In this document: in pieces, positions 32,660 to 41,354 of the stretch
Numbering within the stretch: position 1 is the stretch's first letter
Layout: every line of letters begins with the position of its first letter
Origin: Gammaproteobacteria bacterium
GTDB lineage: Bacteria > Pseudomonadota > Gammaproteobacteria > Pseudomonadales > UBA5518
Direction of reading: 5' to 3'
DNA length: 64,000 nt
Assembly (NCBI GenBank): GCA_016705365.1
Contig: JADIYI010000009.1
Span: 1 to 64,000, forward strand
Position numbers and translations under genes: made by a program
The notes under the pieces: model-generated
The model's database searches: none
The model's input: only the letters and a program-made list of their open reading frames with translations
What the model was told of the DNA's origin: nothing

Positions 32660-32806
32660 GGCGGGATTGCCTGCTGGGCGCTTCCCAACACGGCGCGCGG
32701 AGCGGTCAAGGATCGAAGACCGCCGCAGGCGGCGACCGCGTCCCCGCGGTCGTCCTTGACGGCGAGCACGGCGTGTTACGCTGAAAGCCCCTCCAGGCAA
32801 TCCCGC
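32660..32806 (-). repeat. Hairpin-rich leader repeat, copy 1 (upstream of radC-like gene)
   Basis: Bounded by GGCGGGATTGCC (32660-32671) and GGCAATCCCGC (32796-32806). Inside are AACACG...CGTGTT, GTCAAGGA (32705-32712) paired with TCCTTGAC (32753-32760), CCGCC-GCA-GGCGG and CGACCGCG-TCCC-CGCGGTCG. It lies 21 nt upstream of the radC-like start. Copies 2 and 3 share the plan with paired base changes. Confidence 0.75.
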
Positions 32807-32884
32807 TTTCTTCCTCTCGTCTCCTCGTCTCGGCGGGACAAAAAAAGGGAGAGAGCACCGAAGCGGCGCTCCCTCCCGAATCCC

Positions 32885-33712
32885 TCAGGCTGAGAGCAGC
32901 CCGGACGCCAGATCCCACAGGCCGCTGTTGATGCGCACGTCCTCGCGAATCGAACTGATGCGACGCGTACGGGTCAGACGGCCCGACGCTGACCGCCGGC
33001 TGAGGCCGCCACGCATCAGGTTCTCCTGCACGCGGTTCAGCACGCTCCACAGATCGGCACCCGCGTCATCGACGCGCCGCACCGCCAGCAACGCCGAAGG
33101 CTGCATGCCGGCCAACGCCGCGTCCTCGAACCGCAGCGCCAACGCGCGGTCCGCGAAGTCGTGCTGCTCGTCCTTGAACAGCTGGCGATGCTCCATGCGC
33201 TCGACCTGACCGGCCAGCGACTCGAAGCGCTCCGCGATGTTCAGTGCAGCAGCGACGACCTCATCCACGACGTTGCCGCGATGGGACACGCAGTAGGCCG
33301 GGAAGGCACCGCGAGAGACGATCATCCCGTTGGTGCAGACGACCCGGAACAGTCCCATGCGCAGCTGGTAGGCGCTGCTGCCATCGTGACTGTTGAGGAA
33401 GACGATCTCCGGGATGCTGTCCCGAAGCTGCACGGTCTCGAAGCGACGACGCAGCCGCAGGATGTGACGCGCATGCACCGGACTGCCACGCCGAGAGATC
33501 GCCTGGCGCGCATCGACCGGCACGAACCCGGCGCTCATCAACCCCGACAGCACACGCTCCGTGGGGATGAAGGTGTACTTCGGACTCAGGCTCTGGTGCG
33601 CCGCTGGCGCGAACACGGCAGGCACCCTGGCGCGCAGCGCGTCGAGCGACAGCGACCCCGTGAAGACACTGGACACGGTGGAGAACGTCAGCGAGTTGGA
33701 AACGGCATTCAT
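32885..33712 (-). CDS. DUF932 domain protein
   Basis: A 275-aa protein from ATG 33712 (MNAVSNSLTFSTVSSVF), preceded by GAGGA. DUF932 features: SPKYTFIPTERVLSGLMSAGF, SIPEIVFLNSHDGSSAYQLRMGLFRVVCTNGMIV and an alpha-helical C-terminal half. The family is common on plasmids and ICEs, is related to phage/plasmid-like LGT_TIGR03299 proteins, and has no settled function. It is the second of three minus-strand genes preceded by the same hairpin-rich leader. Confidence 0.85.
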   Translation of the reverse strand: MNAVSNSLTFSTVSSVFTGSLSLDALRARVPAVFAPAAHQSLSPKYTFIPTERVLSGLMSAGFVPVDARQAISRRGSPVHARHILRLRRRFETVQLRDSIPEIVFLNSHDGSSAYQLRMGLFRVVCTNGMIVSRGAFPAYCVSHRGNVVDEVVAAALNIAERFESLAGQVERMEHRQLFKDEQHDFADRALALRFEDAALAGMQPSALLAVRRVDDAGADLWSVLNRVQENLMRGGLSRRSASGRLTRTRRISSIREDVRINSGLWDLASGLLSA

Positions 33713-33736
33713 GATTCGATCCTCGATTTGATCTGG

Positions 33737-33878
33737 GGCGGGATTGCCCCGCGCTCCCACCATCACGACGCGCGCAGCGGTCAAGGATCGAAGACCGCCG
33801 CAGGCGGCGAGCGCGTCCGCGCTCGTCCTTGACGGCGAGCACGTCGTGATAGGCTCGCCACTCACAGACAATCCCGCC
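33737..33878 (-). repeat. Hairpin-rich leader repeat, copy 2 (upstream of DUF932 gene)
   Basis: Bounded by GGCGGGATTGCC (33737-33748) and CAATCCCGCC (33869-33878). The outer arms pair perfectly (ATCACGACG...CGTCGTGAT), and the inner stem is CGAGCGCG-TC-CGCGCTCG, a compensatory change relative to copy 1. It ends 24 nt before the DUF932 start codon. Confidence 0.75.
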
Positions 33879-33942
33879 CTCCTCCCTCCTCCGATCGTTC
33901 GACGCGCTGGCCCGATGGCCAGACCAGCGCGCCGAGACACCA

Positions 33943-34362
33943 TCAGTCGATGGCAGCGAAGATCGCACCCGCTTCGACGTGATCCTTCGCGTACTCGAGG
34001 AGCCAGTGGTAGTGCCGGCTGAAGATGTCAGTGGTGTACTCGAAGGACAGATGGCTGAAGGCAAACAGGCACACCGTGATGCCCGCCGCGTCAGCGCTCA
34101 TGTGTCCACGGAATCCGTTGCCGTGAATCGTGAGTTCGTAACTGTCTTCGGGTGGGCTCATGTAGAACCCGCCGTTGCTCAGTTCGAAGAACTGCCACAG
34201 GCCGCCGTCATAGGACGGGCAGAACTGCGACAGGAAGTCGTAGATGCGACCCTCGACGGTGAGCATATGCATGCCGAAGTGACGTGGCAGCGTTCCAATG
34301 CGGGCGTGTTCCGGCACGGGCCAGGCTTCAACGCTCTCGACGGTCGTTGTGGAAGTGTTCAT
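33943..34362 (-). CDS. ardB: ArdB/KlcA-type antirestriction protein
   Basis: A 139-aa protein. The family pattern is RHFGMHMLTVEGRIYDFLSQ, CPSYDGGLWQFFELSNGGFY, MSADAAGITVCLFAFSHLSFE and HVEAGAIFAAID at the C-terminus. ArdB/KlcA proteins relieve type I restriction when DNA enters a new host. ATG 34362 follows GGAGAACATCC. It is the third minus-strand gene with the repeated leader, all within 2.5 kb of oriT on the side that should enter first. Confidence 0.9.
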   Translation of the reverse strand: MNTSTTTVESVEAWPVPEHARIGTLPRHFGMHMLTVEGRIYDFLSQFCPSYDGGLWQFFELSNGGFYMSPPEDSYELTIHGNGFRGHMSADAAGITVCLFAFSHLSFEYTTDIFSRHYHWLLEYAKDHVEAGAIFAAID

Positions 34363-34382
34363 GGATGTTCTCCGAGTTCTCG

Positions 34383-34522
34383 GGCGGGATTGCCCGCGTC
34401 CCGGAGATCACGGCGCGCGGAGGGGTCAAGGATCGTTAGACCGCCGCAGGCGGCGAGCGCGTCCGCGCTCGTCCTTGACGCCGAGCACGGCGTGACAGGC
34501 TGCGCACTTCAGTAATCCCGCC
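34383..34522 (-). repeat. Hairpin-rich leader repeat, copy 3 (upstream of ardB)
   Basis: Bounded by GGCGGGATTGCC (34383-34394) and AATCCCGCC (34514-34522). It has TCACG...CGTGA outer arms, GTCAAGGA...TCCTTGAC, CCGCC-GCA-GGCGG and CGAGCGCG-TC-CGCGCTCG. It lies 20 nt upstream of the ardB start, and 80 bp left of a divergent plus-strand gene. Confidence 0.75.
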
Positions 34523-34602
34523 CTCCAATTTCCGAGGCTCTTCCGTCAGACTTGTGCGGGAATACATCCGAACGGCGGCCAGGCACGATCAGGGAGAAGG
34601 AC

Positions 34603-35139
34603 ATGCGCTGCTCGATGACGGGACAGCCGCTGCGTGACACGTCGGACGGCATCTACGACGACGGCGAGTGGATCAGCTGGGACTGGATCAACGGCCACAT
34701 CGCCGATCAGGAGCTGCGCGGCGAATTCCCCAATGCCAATCTGGAGGTCGTGAAGATCTTTCAGGAGCTGGTCGCGCTCGCCGAAGCGTACAAGCTTGAG
34801 ACCGGCCGCTACCTGCAGATCTGGGGTGAGCTTGGTGAGCTGTACGCGGAGATCAAGTTCGGCGTCGTGCGGCACCAGCCGGGAACGCAAGGGTCCGACG
34901 GACGCATCGGCAACGACTGGGTGGAGGTCAAGACGATCTCCCCCGAGAAGCTCAACGAAGTCATCCAGGTGAAGCGCGCCGGCAACTTCAACAAGCTGCT
35001 GGTGGTGAAGATCTCCGAGGACTTCGAGTTCGATGCGCGACTGATCGACCGCAAGCTCCTGCGAAAGGGCAAGGGCAAGCACGCGAAACTTCGGTGGGGC
35101 GAGCACCAGGACCCAGCGGCCAAGGACACGGCGCCCTGA
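34603..35139 (+). CDS. Hypothetical protein with a PD-(D/E)XK-like EVK motif
   Basis: A 178-aa protein; ATG 34603 follows GGGAGAAGG. The N-terminal half is acidic (DGIYDDGEWISWDWINGH). The central part, GELYAEIKFGVVRHQPG, GRIGNDWVEVKTISPEKLNE and FNKLLVVKISEDFEFDARLI, resembles a restriction-endonuclease-like fold with D...E-V-K residues (DWVEVKT). The C-terminus is lysine-rich. It is the only plus-strand gene between mobC and the VirB operon. A nuclease or DNA-binding role is only an inference from the fold-like pattern. Confidence 0.6.
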   Translation: MRCSMTGQPLRDTSDGIYDDGEWISWDWINGHIADQELRGEFPNANLEVVKIFQELVALAEAYKLETGRYLQIWGELGELYAEIKFGVVRHQPGTQGSDGRIGNDWVEVKTISPEKLNEVIQVKRAGNFNKLLVVKISEDFEFDARLIDRKLLRKGKGKHAKLRWGEHQDPAAKDTAP

Positions 35140-35163
35140 ACTGTCTGGTCTCTCTTGGCCCGG

Positions 35164-35802
35164 CTACCGCGTCGGTTCGTCGCGGTCCGTGGTGCGGGTC
35201 GCGCGCGCCGGGCGATCGTCCACAACTCGCGGCTCCGGGACCGGCGCGCCGTTCCTGACGGATGCAGCCATCACGGCCTTGATGCGGGTAACGAACAGGT
35301 CCCGATCGCGGGGATCGCGGATATTCTTCTCAGCGTACTGCTGCGCCACATGCAGGCTGATGAATGCGCTGCGTAGTTCGGGGCGCTCCGTCATGGCGCG
35401 CTTGTCTTCCAGACGGGACTTCACTGCGCGCTCGGCGCTTTGCATGGACTTGGCGAGATAGGTGACTTCCTCCACCCGCCAGCGCGCGCGGTGGAAGGTC
35501 CGCTGCTGATCCGTCCTGCGCTCTCCGTCCCGCGCCGGAATCGTCACTGGGTCCGACCCCACGCGCTGCACGCCTACGACAGCGCCGATCTTCGGCTGCG
35601 ATTCCGATCGCGCGATGGCGCGTTCGAGATCCGTGCCCCACAGCGTTTCGGGGCCGCGGCTGGTCAGCAGCGTCAGGTAGTAGGACGGGCTGCCGTCCGG
35701 CTGGAACTGGTAGTTCGCCTTGCCGTGCTCCTGCAGGCGCCCAGTGATGACCTCACCGCGGCGGCCGCGCGGTGGCGAACCTGCTGAACGCTGGTCGCCC
35801 AC
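35164..35802 (-). CDS. LPD7-associated C-terminal-domain protein (short paralogue)
   Basis: A 212-aa protein, 8 nt after the LPD7 gene. It aligns with the C-terminal domain of that protein: VITGRLQEHGKANYQF, SYYLTLLTSRGPETLWGTDLERAI, IGAVVGVQRVGSDPVTIPA and a helical tail with YLAKSMQSAERAVKSR. No catalytic motif is visible. It probably arose by duplication and works in transfer with its neighbour. The extreme C-terminus is basic and rich in Arg and Thr. Confidence 0.7.
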   Translation of the reverse strand: MGDQRSAGSPPRGRRGEVITGRLQEHGKANYQFQPDGSPSYYLTLLTSRGPETLWGTDLERAIARSESQPKIGAVVGVQRVGSDPVTIPARDGERRTDQQRTFHRARWRVEEVTYLAKSMQSAERAVKSRLEDKRAMTERPELRSAFISLHVAQQYAEKNIRDPRDRDLFVTRIKAVMAASVRNGAPVPEPRVVDDRPARATRTTDRDEPTR

Positions 35803-35810
35803 AGCAAGGC

Positions 35811-37115
35811 TCAGCGGGTGGGTTGGAAGTCCCGATCCTGGCTGCGCGGCGCAACGGTGCGCTCTTCGCCACGCAGCATGACCGGATCGAGGGGCTGACC
35901 GAACTCGATGCGCTGCGCGATATGCGAGCGCAGATGATCCACGAACTGCTCGCGTTGCGCCTTGTCGCGGAACTGTTGCTCGGCCAGTGCGCGTCCCATC
36001 TGCAGCTGCATATAGGAGCCTTCCAGCTCGGGATGGCGACGGATGGCATCGGCCGCAGGCGTCTCCGTGTTTCGCAGCACTTCGGCCATGCGCTGCCGTT
36101 CATCGAGGAAGTCCTTCCGCTCGACGATCCACTGGTTGCGATGGGTGTCGAGCGGCGCCTGGCCGGTCTCGCGACCCTGGGCGTCGAGCTTCGGCGCGAG
36201 CACGGTGACAGGCTGCCGGCCGACAGAGCGGACGCCGATCTCGTCTCCGATGCCGGGGGTACTGAGCGATTGCCGAAACGCGCGCTCCAGGTCCACGCCC
36301 CAGATCTCGCGGTCACCGCGCGCCGTCTCCACGCGCACGAAATAGGACATCGGCTGCTTTGGATCATGCCCATAGGGCGCAGCGCCGTGGTCAACCAGAC
36401 GGCCCACGATCAGGTCGCTGGCCTGTGGGCGCGGCGCGGGCGCACCCCCGGACTCGGGGGCCCTTTCGGCGGGCCGCGGCTCGGCGGGCACCGCAGCGGC
36501 TTCAGGCGCCCCTGGATTGCGCCGCGCCGCGAGCGAGCGCGCCAGCCGCTCGCGCTCGAAGTCAGTGGGCTGATAGCCACGGACCTCCAGCCCCGCGAGG
36601 CTGGCCGCGAACCAGGCCTCCTTCTTGAAGAATTCCGTGCCGCCAACGGTGACCGGACCTTTGCCGTTCTCACGCGCGATCGCCACCATGCTCTGGATGA
36701 CGACGGAGTTCTCCGAGCGCGTGGTCAGGCGATTGCTGTCGTGCGTGAACGCTTCGGTGCCGTCCGGGAAATGGAACTTGTTGCCGATCTGGATGAAGCG
36801 CTCCTGGACGGAGTCGGGCACGCGCAGCTGGCGCGGGGCCTCTTTCGTCGCCTGAGCTGCGGCACCCGCTGGGCCCCGCCCTTCCTTGCGGTTCCTGTCG
36901 TCTTCCTGCTCGCGTCCCGACTTGGTGGGAAGACTGATGGTGTTCTGCGGGCGCCCCGCCCCTTCGGTCGGCGTGAGCGCGATGAAGTTGTCGTCGTCTT
37001 TGGTGCCGGCGGCCGGTCCAGTCGGCGGCGCGACCGGTTGCGACGGCTTGCGGCCCGCCCTGGCGCGCTTGCTGTCCGAGGGAGAACCGGAGGAACTGGA
37101 AGGCGTCTTGGGCAT
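35811..37115 (-). CDS. LPD7-domain transfer-associated protein
   Basis: A 434-aa protein. The N-terminus is a low-complexity basic/serine tail. The LPD7 domain lies at about residues 90-185 (QERFIQIGNKFHFPDGTEAF, LTTRSENSVVIQSMVAIARE, VGGTEFFKKEAWFAASLAGL). The C-terminal domain (about 225-434) includes GRLVDHGAAPYGHDPKQPMS and REIWGVDLERAFRQSL. LPD7 occurs in relaxases and plasmid polyproteins and may act on incoming DNA or in the relaxosome. It starts 9 nt after the virD4 stop, at the end of the VirB/VirD4 operon. Confidence 0.8.
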   Translation of the reverse strand: MPKTPSSSSGSPSDSKRARAGRKPSQPVAPPTGPAAGTKDDDNFIALTPTEGAGRPQNTISLPTKSGREQEDDRNRKEGRGPAGAAAQATKEAPRQLRVPDSVQERFIQIGNKFHFPDGTEAFTHDSNRLTTRSENSVVIQSMVAIARENGKGPVTVGGTEFFKKEAWFAASLAGLEVRGYQPTDFERERLARSLAARRNPGAPEAAAVPAEPRPAERAPESGGAPAPRPQASDLIVGRLVDHGAAPYGHDPKQPMSYFVRVETARGDREIWGVDLERAFRQSLSTPGIGDEIGVRSVGRQPVTVLAPKLDAQGRETGQAPLDTHRNQWIVERKDFLDERQRMAEVLRNTETPAADAIRRHPELEGSYMQLQMGRALAEQQFRDKAQREQFVDHLRSHIAQRIEFGQPLDPVMLRGEERTVAPRSQDRDFQPTR

Positions 37116-37124
37116 TGATCGGTC

Positions 37125-39116
37125 CTAGCGCTCCTGAAGCGCGGAGAGAAAGGATTCAACGGCGGAATCGAGTTCCTGGGTGGTCAGTCGCTCGCCTTCG
37201 GGCTTCTGGGGCAGCTCCACACCGCTGAGATCGACGTCGAAGTCCTCCAGTTTCATCTCGTCGATCCGCTCGATGTCCTGCGGCGTGGCGCGACGACTTC
37301 GGCGGCGCGGCGGACGCTGCGGCTGAGGCGTCGAGTCGATGCTGATGGAGCCCACCTCGCCGGCGGACTCCGCTGGCAGTGGCTGCACCGGCGCTGGCGG
37401 CGGCGGCGCTTTCATCCCGGGTGCGGCATGCCGAGGTGGCGGACTGATGAGCCGCTTGAAGCGACGCTCGCGGAAGTACCGGATCTTCGTGCAGCGGATC
37501 GGCCGGATGCCCTCGTAGAACACGATGGCCTGATCCGCGCGCATGGCCTGCACCTCCTGCGGCAGCATCAGCGACCGGCGCTGCTCGCTGACGTTGACGC
37601 TCGGCGGACGGTGCGCCCGGCTGAACAGGTCGAAACCCGGTTTGGAAACGGATTGGGTCTTCACCGTGATCGTCCCCAGCTCCTCGGAGATCTCGCGTGC
37701 GTCGCTGTACTCGTCGGCACCAAATACTACGCGTGCAGCCAGATTTCGGAGGATGGTTTCCGCGGCATTTTGCCCATAAACCTCACGCAACTGGGACCGT
37801 GCCTGGATCACGAGTACCACCCGGATGTTGTAGCCACCCATCAATCCGATGGCCTCGGCAATGATCGGGATGCGCCCGAGCGAGGTGAACTCATCGAGCA
37901 GGAACATCACCTGGTAGACGAGCGCCGGGTTGTGCTCGGGCAGCTGGCGCGTCTGCAACGCAATCGCCTGCTGGAAGAACAGCGAGAGCACCGGCCGGAG
38001 ACGGTGCAGGTCCTCCGGCAAGACCCCGACGTAGATGCTGATGCGCTTGGAGCGAAGCTCGCGCAGATCGAAGTCGTTCGCCGATGTGGCCCAGTCCAGG
38101 ATCGGGTTCAACCACAGGTCCAGCCGCGAGGTGAAGGTCTTGCGGATGCTGGAGGCCGTGACCGGCGCAAGGTCGATCACATCGCAGAGCGCCCGCACGC
38201 ACTCGGGCGACAGCGGATACTTGCCGCTGCCGCGCCCCTCGATCAGCCGCTTCCAGTGGGCTCCGAAGCCCTCGTCGTCCGAGGCCATGCCCTGCCGCAG
38301 GATCTCGCCGATCGTTCGCGGGAGTCCTGGCGTCTCGAACACGTAGAGCCCGATGCCGAGGAACAGCGTGCGCGCCGAGGCGGACCAGAACGGATCGACG
38401 CCCGGCGCCTCCTGGTAGAGCATGTCGGCGATGCGCTGCAGGCCGTTGATGCGCAGCGCCGGGTCGTCGGGGATATAGCCCAGTGGATTCCAGCGGGCCG
38501 TGTTGCGGGTTTCGGAGAACGGCGCGAACAGGTAGACCGCATGGCCGCTTCGGGCGCGATGGCCGGCGGTGATCGTGTAGTTCTCGTGCTTCGGGTCCAC
38601 GCAGATCAGCGAGTCCGGCCACTCGAACAGGTTCGGGATCACGATGCCCGCGCCCTTGCCGCTGCGGGAGCGGGCAATCACCGCCACGCCCTGCTGTCCG
38701 GGCAGCCGCAACAACCGCCGGCCCACTCGCGCCAGGATGATGCCGACCGGCGAAAAGAGCCCTGCCTGTCGCGCTTCCCCGCGCGTCGAGAATCGGGCAC
38801 TGCCGTGCAGCGGCCGCGCGCGGGGCCGCAGCGCGAGGATCACGGGAAGCATGACCAGCGCGAGACCTGCACCGGAGCTGACCCACAGCTTGCGGCGGAT
38901 GTCGCTGCGCTCGCTGAAGTAGTAGCCGTAACGCGCGACCGTCAGCGGCGTCGCCGTCTTCGGGTCGCTATGCACCCACTGCAGGAACAGGAATCCTGCC
39001 AGGTACTGCGCGGCAAGCACGACTCCCACCAACAACAGGAGAGCCTTGCATGCCAGCGCGACCCAGCGGTTCCTAACGCGCGGCCGCCAGCGTGCGGTGC
39101 TTGCGGTCGGGGTCAT
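37125..39116 (-). CDS. virD4: Type IV coupling protein VirD4/TraG
   Basis: 663 aa from ATG 39116, which follows AGGAAATCTGGT; an earlier in-frame ATG at 39152 is possible. Two N-terminal TM segments (VALACKALLLLVGVVLAA and AGLALVMLPVILAL) precede the ATPase domain: Walker A VIARSRSGKGAGIVIPNL, Walker B MFLLDEFTSLGRIPII, and VFGADEYSDAREISEELG. It links the relaxosome to the secretion channel. The C-terminal about 90 residues are proline-rich, then acidic, as in substrate-docking tails. It overlaps virB11 by 44 nt. Confidence 0.92.
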   Translation of the reverse strand: MTPTASTARWRPRVRNRWVALACKALLLLVGVVLAAQYLAGFLFLQWVHSDPKTATPLTVARYGYYFSERSDIRRKLWVSSGAGLALVMLPVILALRPRARPLHGSARFSTRGEARQAGLFSPVGIILARVGRRLLRLPGQQGVAVIARSRSGKGAGIVIPNLFEWPDSLICVDPKHENYTITAGHRARSGHAVYLFAPFSETRNTARWNPLGYIPDDPALRINGLQRIADMLYQEAPGVDPFWSASARTLFLGIGLYVFETPGLPRTIGEILRQGMASDDEGFGAHWKRLIEGRGSGKYPLSPECVRALCDVIDLAPVTASSIRKTFTSRLDLWLNPILDWATSANDFDLRELRSKRISIYVGVLPEDLHRLRPVLSLFFQQAIALQTRQLPEHNPALVYQVMFLLDEFTSLGRIPIIAEAIGLMGGYNIRVVLVIQARSQLREVYGQNAAETILRNLAARVVFGADEYSDAREISEELGTITVKTQSVSKPGFDLFSRAHRPPSVNVSEQRRSLMLPQEVQAMRADQAIVFYEGIRPIRCTKIRYFRERRFKRLISPPPRHAAPGMKAPPPPAPVQPLPAESAGEVGSISIDSTPQPQRPPRRRSRRATPQDIERIDEMKLEDFDVDLSGVELPQKPEGERLTTQELDSAVESFLSALQER

Positions 39117-40089
39117 ACCAGATTTCCTGAATGCAACGCTGCCGGTGCTCAACGCCGAACTGCACGACCACGTCGATCAGCAGATACAGCAGGTGCTTGA
39201 TCTCCTCGCGCGCCAGCTCCTGGCCGGCGCGGCTTTGCTTCACGAGCAGCACCAGCTGCTCGAACGCAAGTTCAGCACTCGCGGCATGGATGCTGGTGAT
39301 GGAGCCCGGGTGTCCGGAGTTCACGTTGCGCAGATAGTCGAACGCCTCCTCACCGCGCAGCTCGGCGAGCAGGATGCGATCGGGCTTCATGCGCAGGCAG
39401 CTCTCCAGCAGCTGCTTCGGACTCACGCGCGCGAGACCCTGATCGTCCTTGGAATAGAACAATCGCACGTGGTTGTCATGACGGTCGAACACCAGCTCCT
39501 TGGCATCCTCGATGGTGATCAGTCGCTCGTCGGCGGGAATCTCGCGGATCAACGCCTTGGTGAACGTGGTCTTTCCGGAACCCGTGGGACCGGACACGAG
39601 GATGTTCCGGCGGCACTCGACGGCCCGTCGCAGGAACGCCTGGTAGTCCCGGGCTTCCAGAAGTCGCAGCAGCTCTGCTTCAGTCTCGTCCGGGCCCGTC
39701 GCAGCCCGCCGCGTCGTGCGAAACAGTCCGCGCTGCTCCAGCTCCTCGAGCGTCCAGACTTCATCGGCCGGCCGGCGGATCGTGATTGCGACCGTGCCGG
39801 GGGTCGTCGCGGGCGGCAGGACGATCTGGATGCGCTCGCCGCCGGGCAAGGCCGCCGACAGCAGCGGGGATTCGGCATCGACGCGCTGCCGCGTGGAATT
39901 GGCCACCAGCTTCGCGAGCGAGCTGCACCACTCGAAGGTCGCGAACGCGAGCGGCACGCAGCGCCAGCCGGCGCGCGTCTCGATGTACGCCTCGCCGGGA
40001 CGGTTGATGCAGATCTCGGTGACTTCGCGGTCGGTGAGGATCGGACGCAGCGCACGCAGCGTCAGGTCGAGCGCCGAGGATTCCGCCAC
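39073..40089 (-). CDS. virB11: VirB11/TrbB traffic ATPase
   Basis: 338 aa from a GTG at 40089 (MAESSALDLTLRALRPILTD). Walker A is ILVSGPTGSGKTTFTKAL; the Asp box DERLITIEDAKELVF, LLESCLRMKPDRILLAEL and the His box GHPGSITSIHAAS follow. It is a hexameric ATPase at the base of the T4SS. A better ribosome site (CGGAG) precedes an ATG at 40179 (MSFDQPVVRPVLVPDP) that overlaps virB10 but is out of frame with this gene, so an N-terminal extension may be lost to a small indel near 40095. Confidence 0.9.
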   Translation of the reverse strand: MAESSALDLTLRALRPILTDREVTEICINRPGEAYIETRAGWRCVPLAFATFEWCSSLAKLVANSTRQRVDAESPLLSAALPGGERIQIVLPPATTPGTVAITIRRPADEVWTLEELEQRGLFRTTRRAATGPDETEAELLRLLEARDYQAFLRRAVECRRNILVSGPTGSGKTTFTKALIREIPADERLITIEDAKELVFDRHDNHVRLFYSKDDQGLARVSPKQLLESCLRMKPDRILLAELRGEEAFDYLRNVNSGHPGSITSIHAASAELAFEQLVLLVKQSRAGQELAREEIKHLLYLLIDVVVQFGVEHRQRCIQEIWYDPDRKHRTLAAAR

Positions 40090-40154
40090 GGCCGGCGGCC
40101 GCGTGAAAGCTGGACGACGCGACCGCAGCGACCGGGTCCGGTACGAGAACGGGC

Positions 40155-41354
40155 CTAACGACTGGCTGGTCGAAGCTCATACACACTCCGGAAATCCAGA
40201 TCCCGCGCCACCAGCACCTGGATGCGATCACCCTGCGGCTTCACGACGGTCGGGGGAATGTTGATCGTCGAGCGCAGGATCTCGGTCATGATGTCCCTCG
40301 AACCGGACGGGTCCACGACGACCGTCGAGCCGTTCCCGCGCTGCGAGGCCACCTCCGCCTGGATGGCACCGTCGATCACGCTCACGAGGATCGCTGCGCC
40401 AAACCGCTCCATGAAGTGACGGTCGACGCGGCCCGGCAGACCCGCCCGCCCCAGCTCGTCCGTGCCCGGCGAGGCCAACGGCACGACAACGCCCTTGGAG
40501 GTGCGCGCCTCGGTCCACAGGACGTAAACCCGCGCCGAACCCTGCCGAACCTGACCACGGGTCTCGCCGACGAGCTTGGTGCCCCGCTCCAGCAGCACGA
40601 CGCTCCCGTCCGCGCTGAACGCATCGGTCGCCAGAATGCAGGTCGTCATCCCCGGCAAGGTCGAGTCGAGCGCCGTCTCCAGCGTGCAGTCGAGGAACGC
40701 GCCCTTGGGCAGCAGCATCCGCCGGGTCGGCAAGACCTGGGCCTGGACGGCCGGCGTCACGCTGGGGCGCAGCAGCGCATCGAGATCCCCCGCGGGTGCA
40801 GGACCCTCGGCGCCGACGCTACCGACGGCCTCGGCGTCCACGGCAGCCGCAGTCCGATCCGCACTGGTCACGAACGCCCGTCCCGACAACTGCCTTTCGA
40901 GCCGCAGGTCCCGCGGCTCCTGCACGGGTGGCGCATAGCCGGGCGACCGGGTAGACGGTGGATCTTCCGCTGGTCGCAGCCAGGCTTCCGGGATGTCCTC
41001 CGGCGGGGGTTCCTCGGGTGCATCACCCAGCACGTTCTGGACGAGCGCCGGTGGGTCCACCCGCCCGAGCGGGCGCAGGTTGATCTCCCCTTCCGCCTTG
41101 CTCTTGGCCGACGATTCCGCTGCGGTCCGCGCAGCCGTGCGTGAGGTCATGACCTTGCCGTAGTACCAGCCGAGCAGCCCCAGCCCGATTGCCGCCATGA
41201 GCCCGAAGGCCAGCAGATTGCTGACCCTCGACTGCAGCGACGGCGGCCGCTGCACGGCACTCGCGGCACGCTCTCCCTCGACCCCGGCTTCACCGGCTAC
41301 CGAATCCGGAGGCGGTTCGGCGGGCGGCGTCCGGAAGCGATCGAGCAGGCTCAT
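40155..41354 (-). CDS. virB10: VirB10/TrbI T4SS channel protein
   Basis: 399 aa. A cytoplasmic N-terminus is followed by one TM (LLAFGLMAAIGLGLLGWYY, about 47-65), a proline-rich periplasmic spacer, then the conserved C-terminal beta-barrel: LLPKGAFLDCTLETALDST, MTTCILATDAFSADGSVVLL, GTKLVGETRG and the ending DRIQVLVARDLDF. It spans both membranes and senses ATP state. It overlaps virB9 by ATGA. Confidence 0.92.
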   Translation of the reverse strand: MSLLDRFRTPPAEPPPDSVAGEAGVEGERAASAVQRPPSLQSRVSNLLAFGLMAAIGLGLLGWYYGKVMTSRTAARTAAESSAKSKAEGEINLRPLGRVDPPALVQNVLGDAPEEPPPEDIPEAWLRPAEDPPSTRSPGYAPPVQEPRDLRLERQLSGRAFVTSADRTAAAVDAEAVGSVGAEGPAPAGDLDALLRPSVTPAVQAQVLPTRRMLLPKGAFLDCTLETALDSTLPGMTTCILATDAFSADGSVVLLERGTKLVGETRGQVRQGSARVYVLWTEARTSKGVVVPLASPGTDELGRAGLPGRVDRHFMERFGAAILVSVIDGAIQAEVASQRGNGSTVVVDPSGSRDIMTEILRSTINIPPTVVKPQGDRIQVLVARDLDFRSVYELRPASR

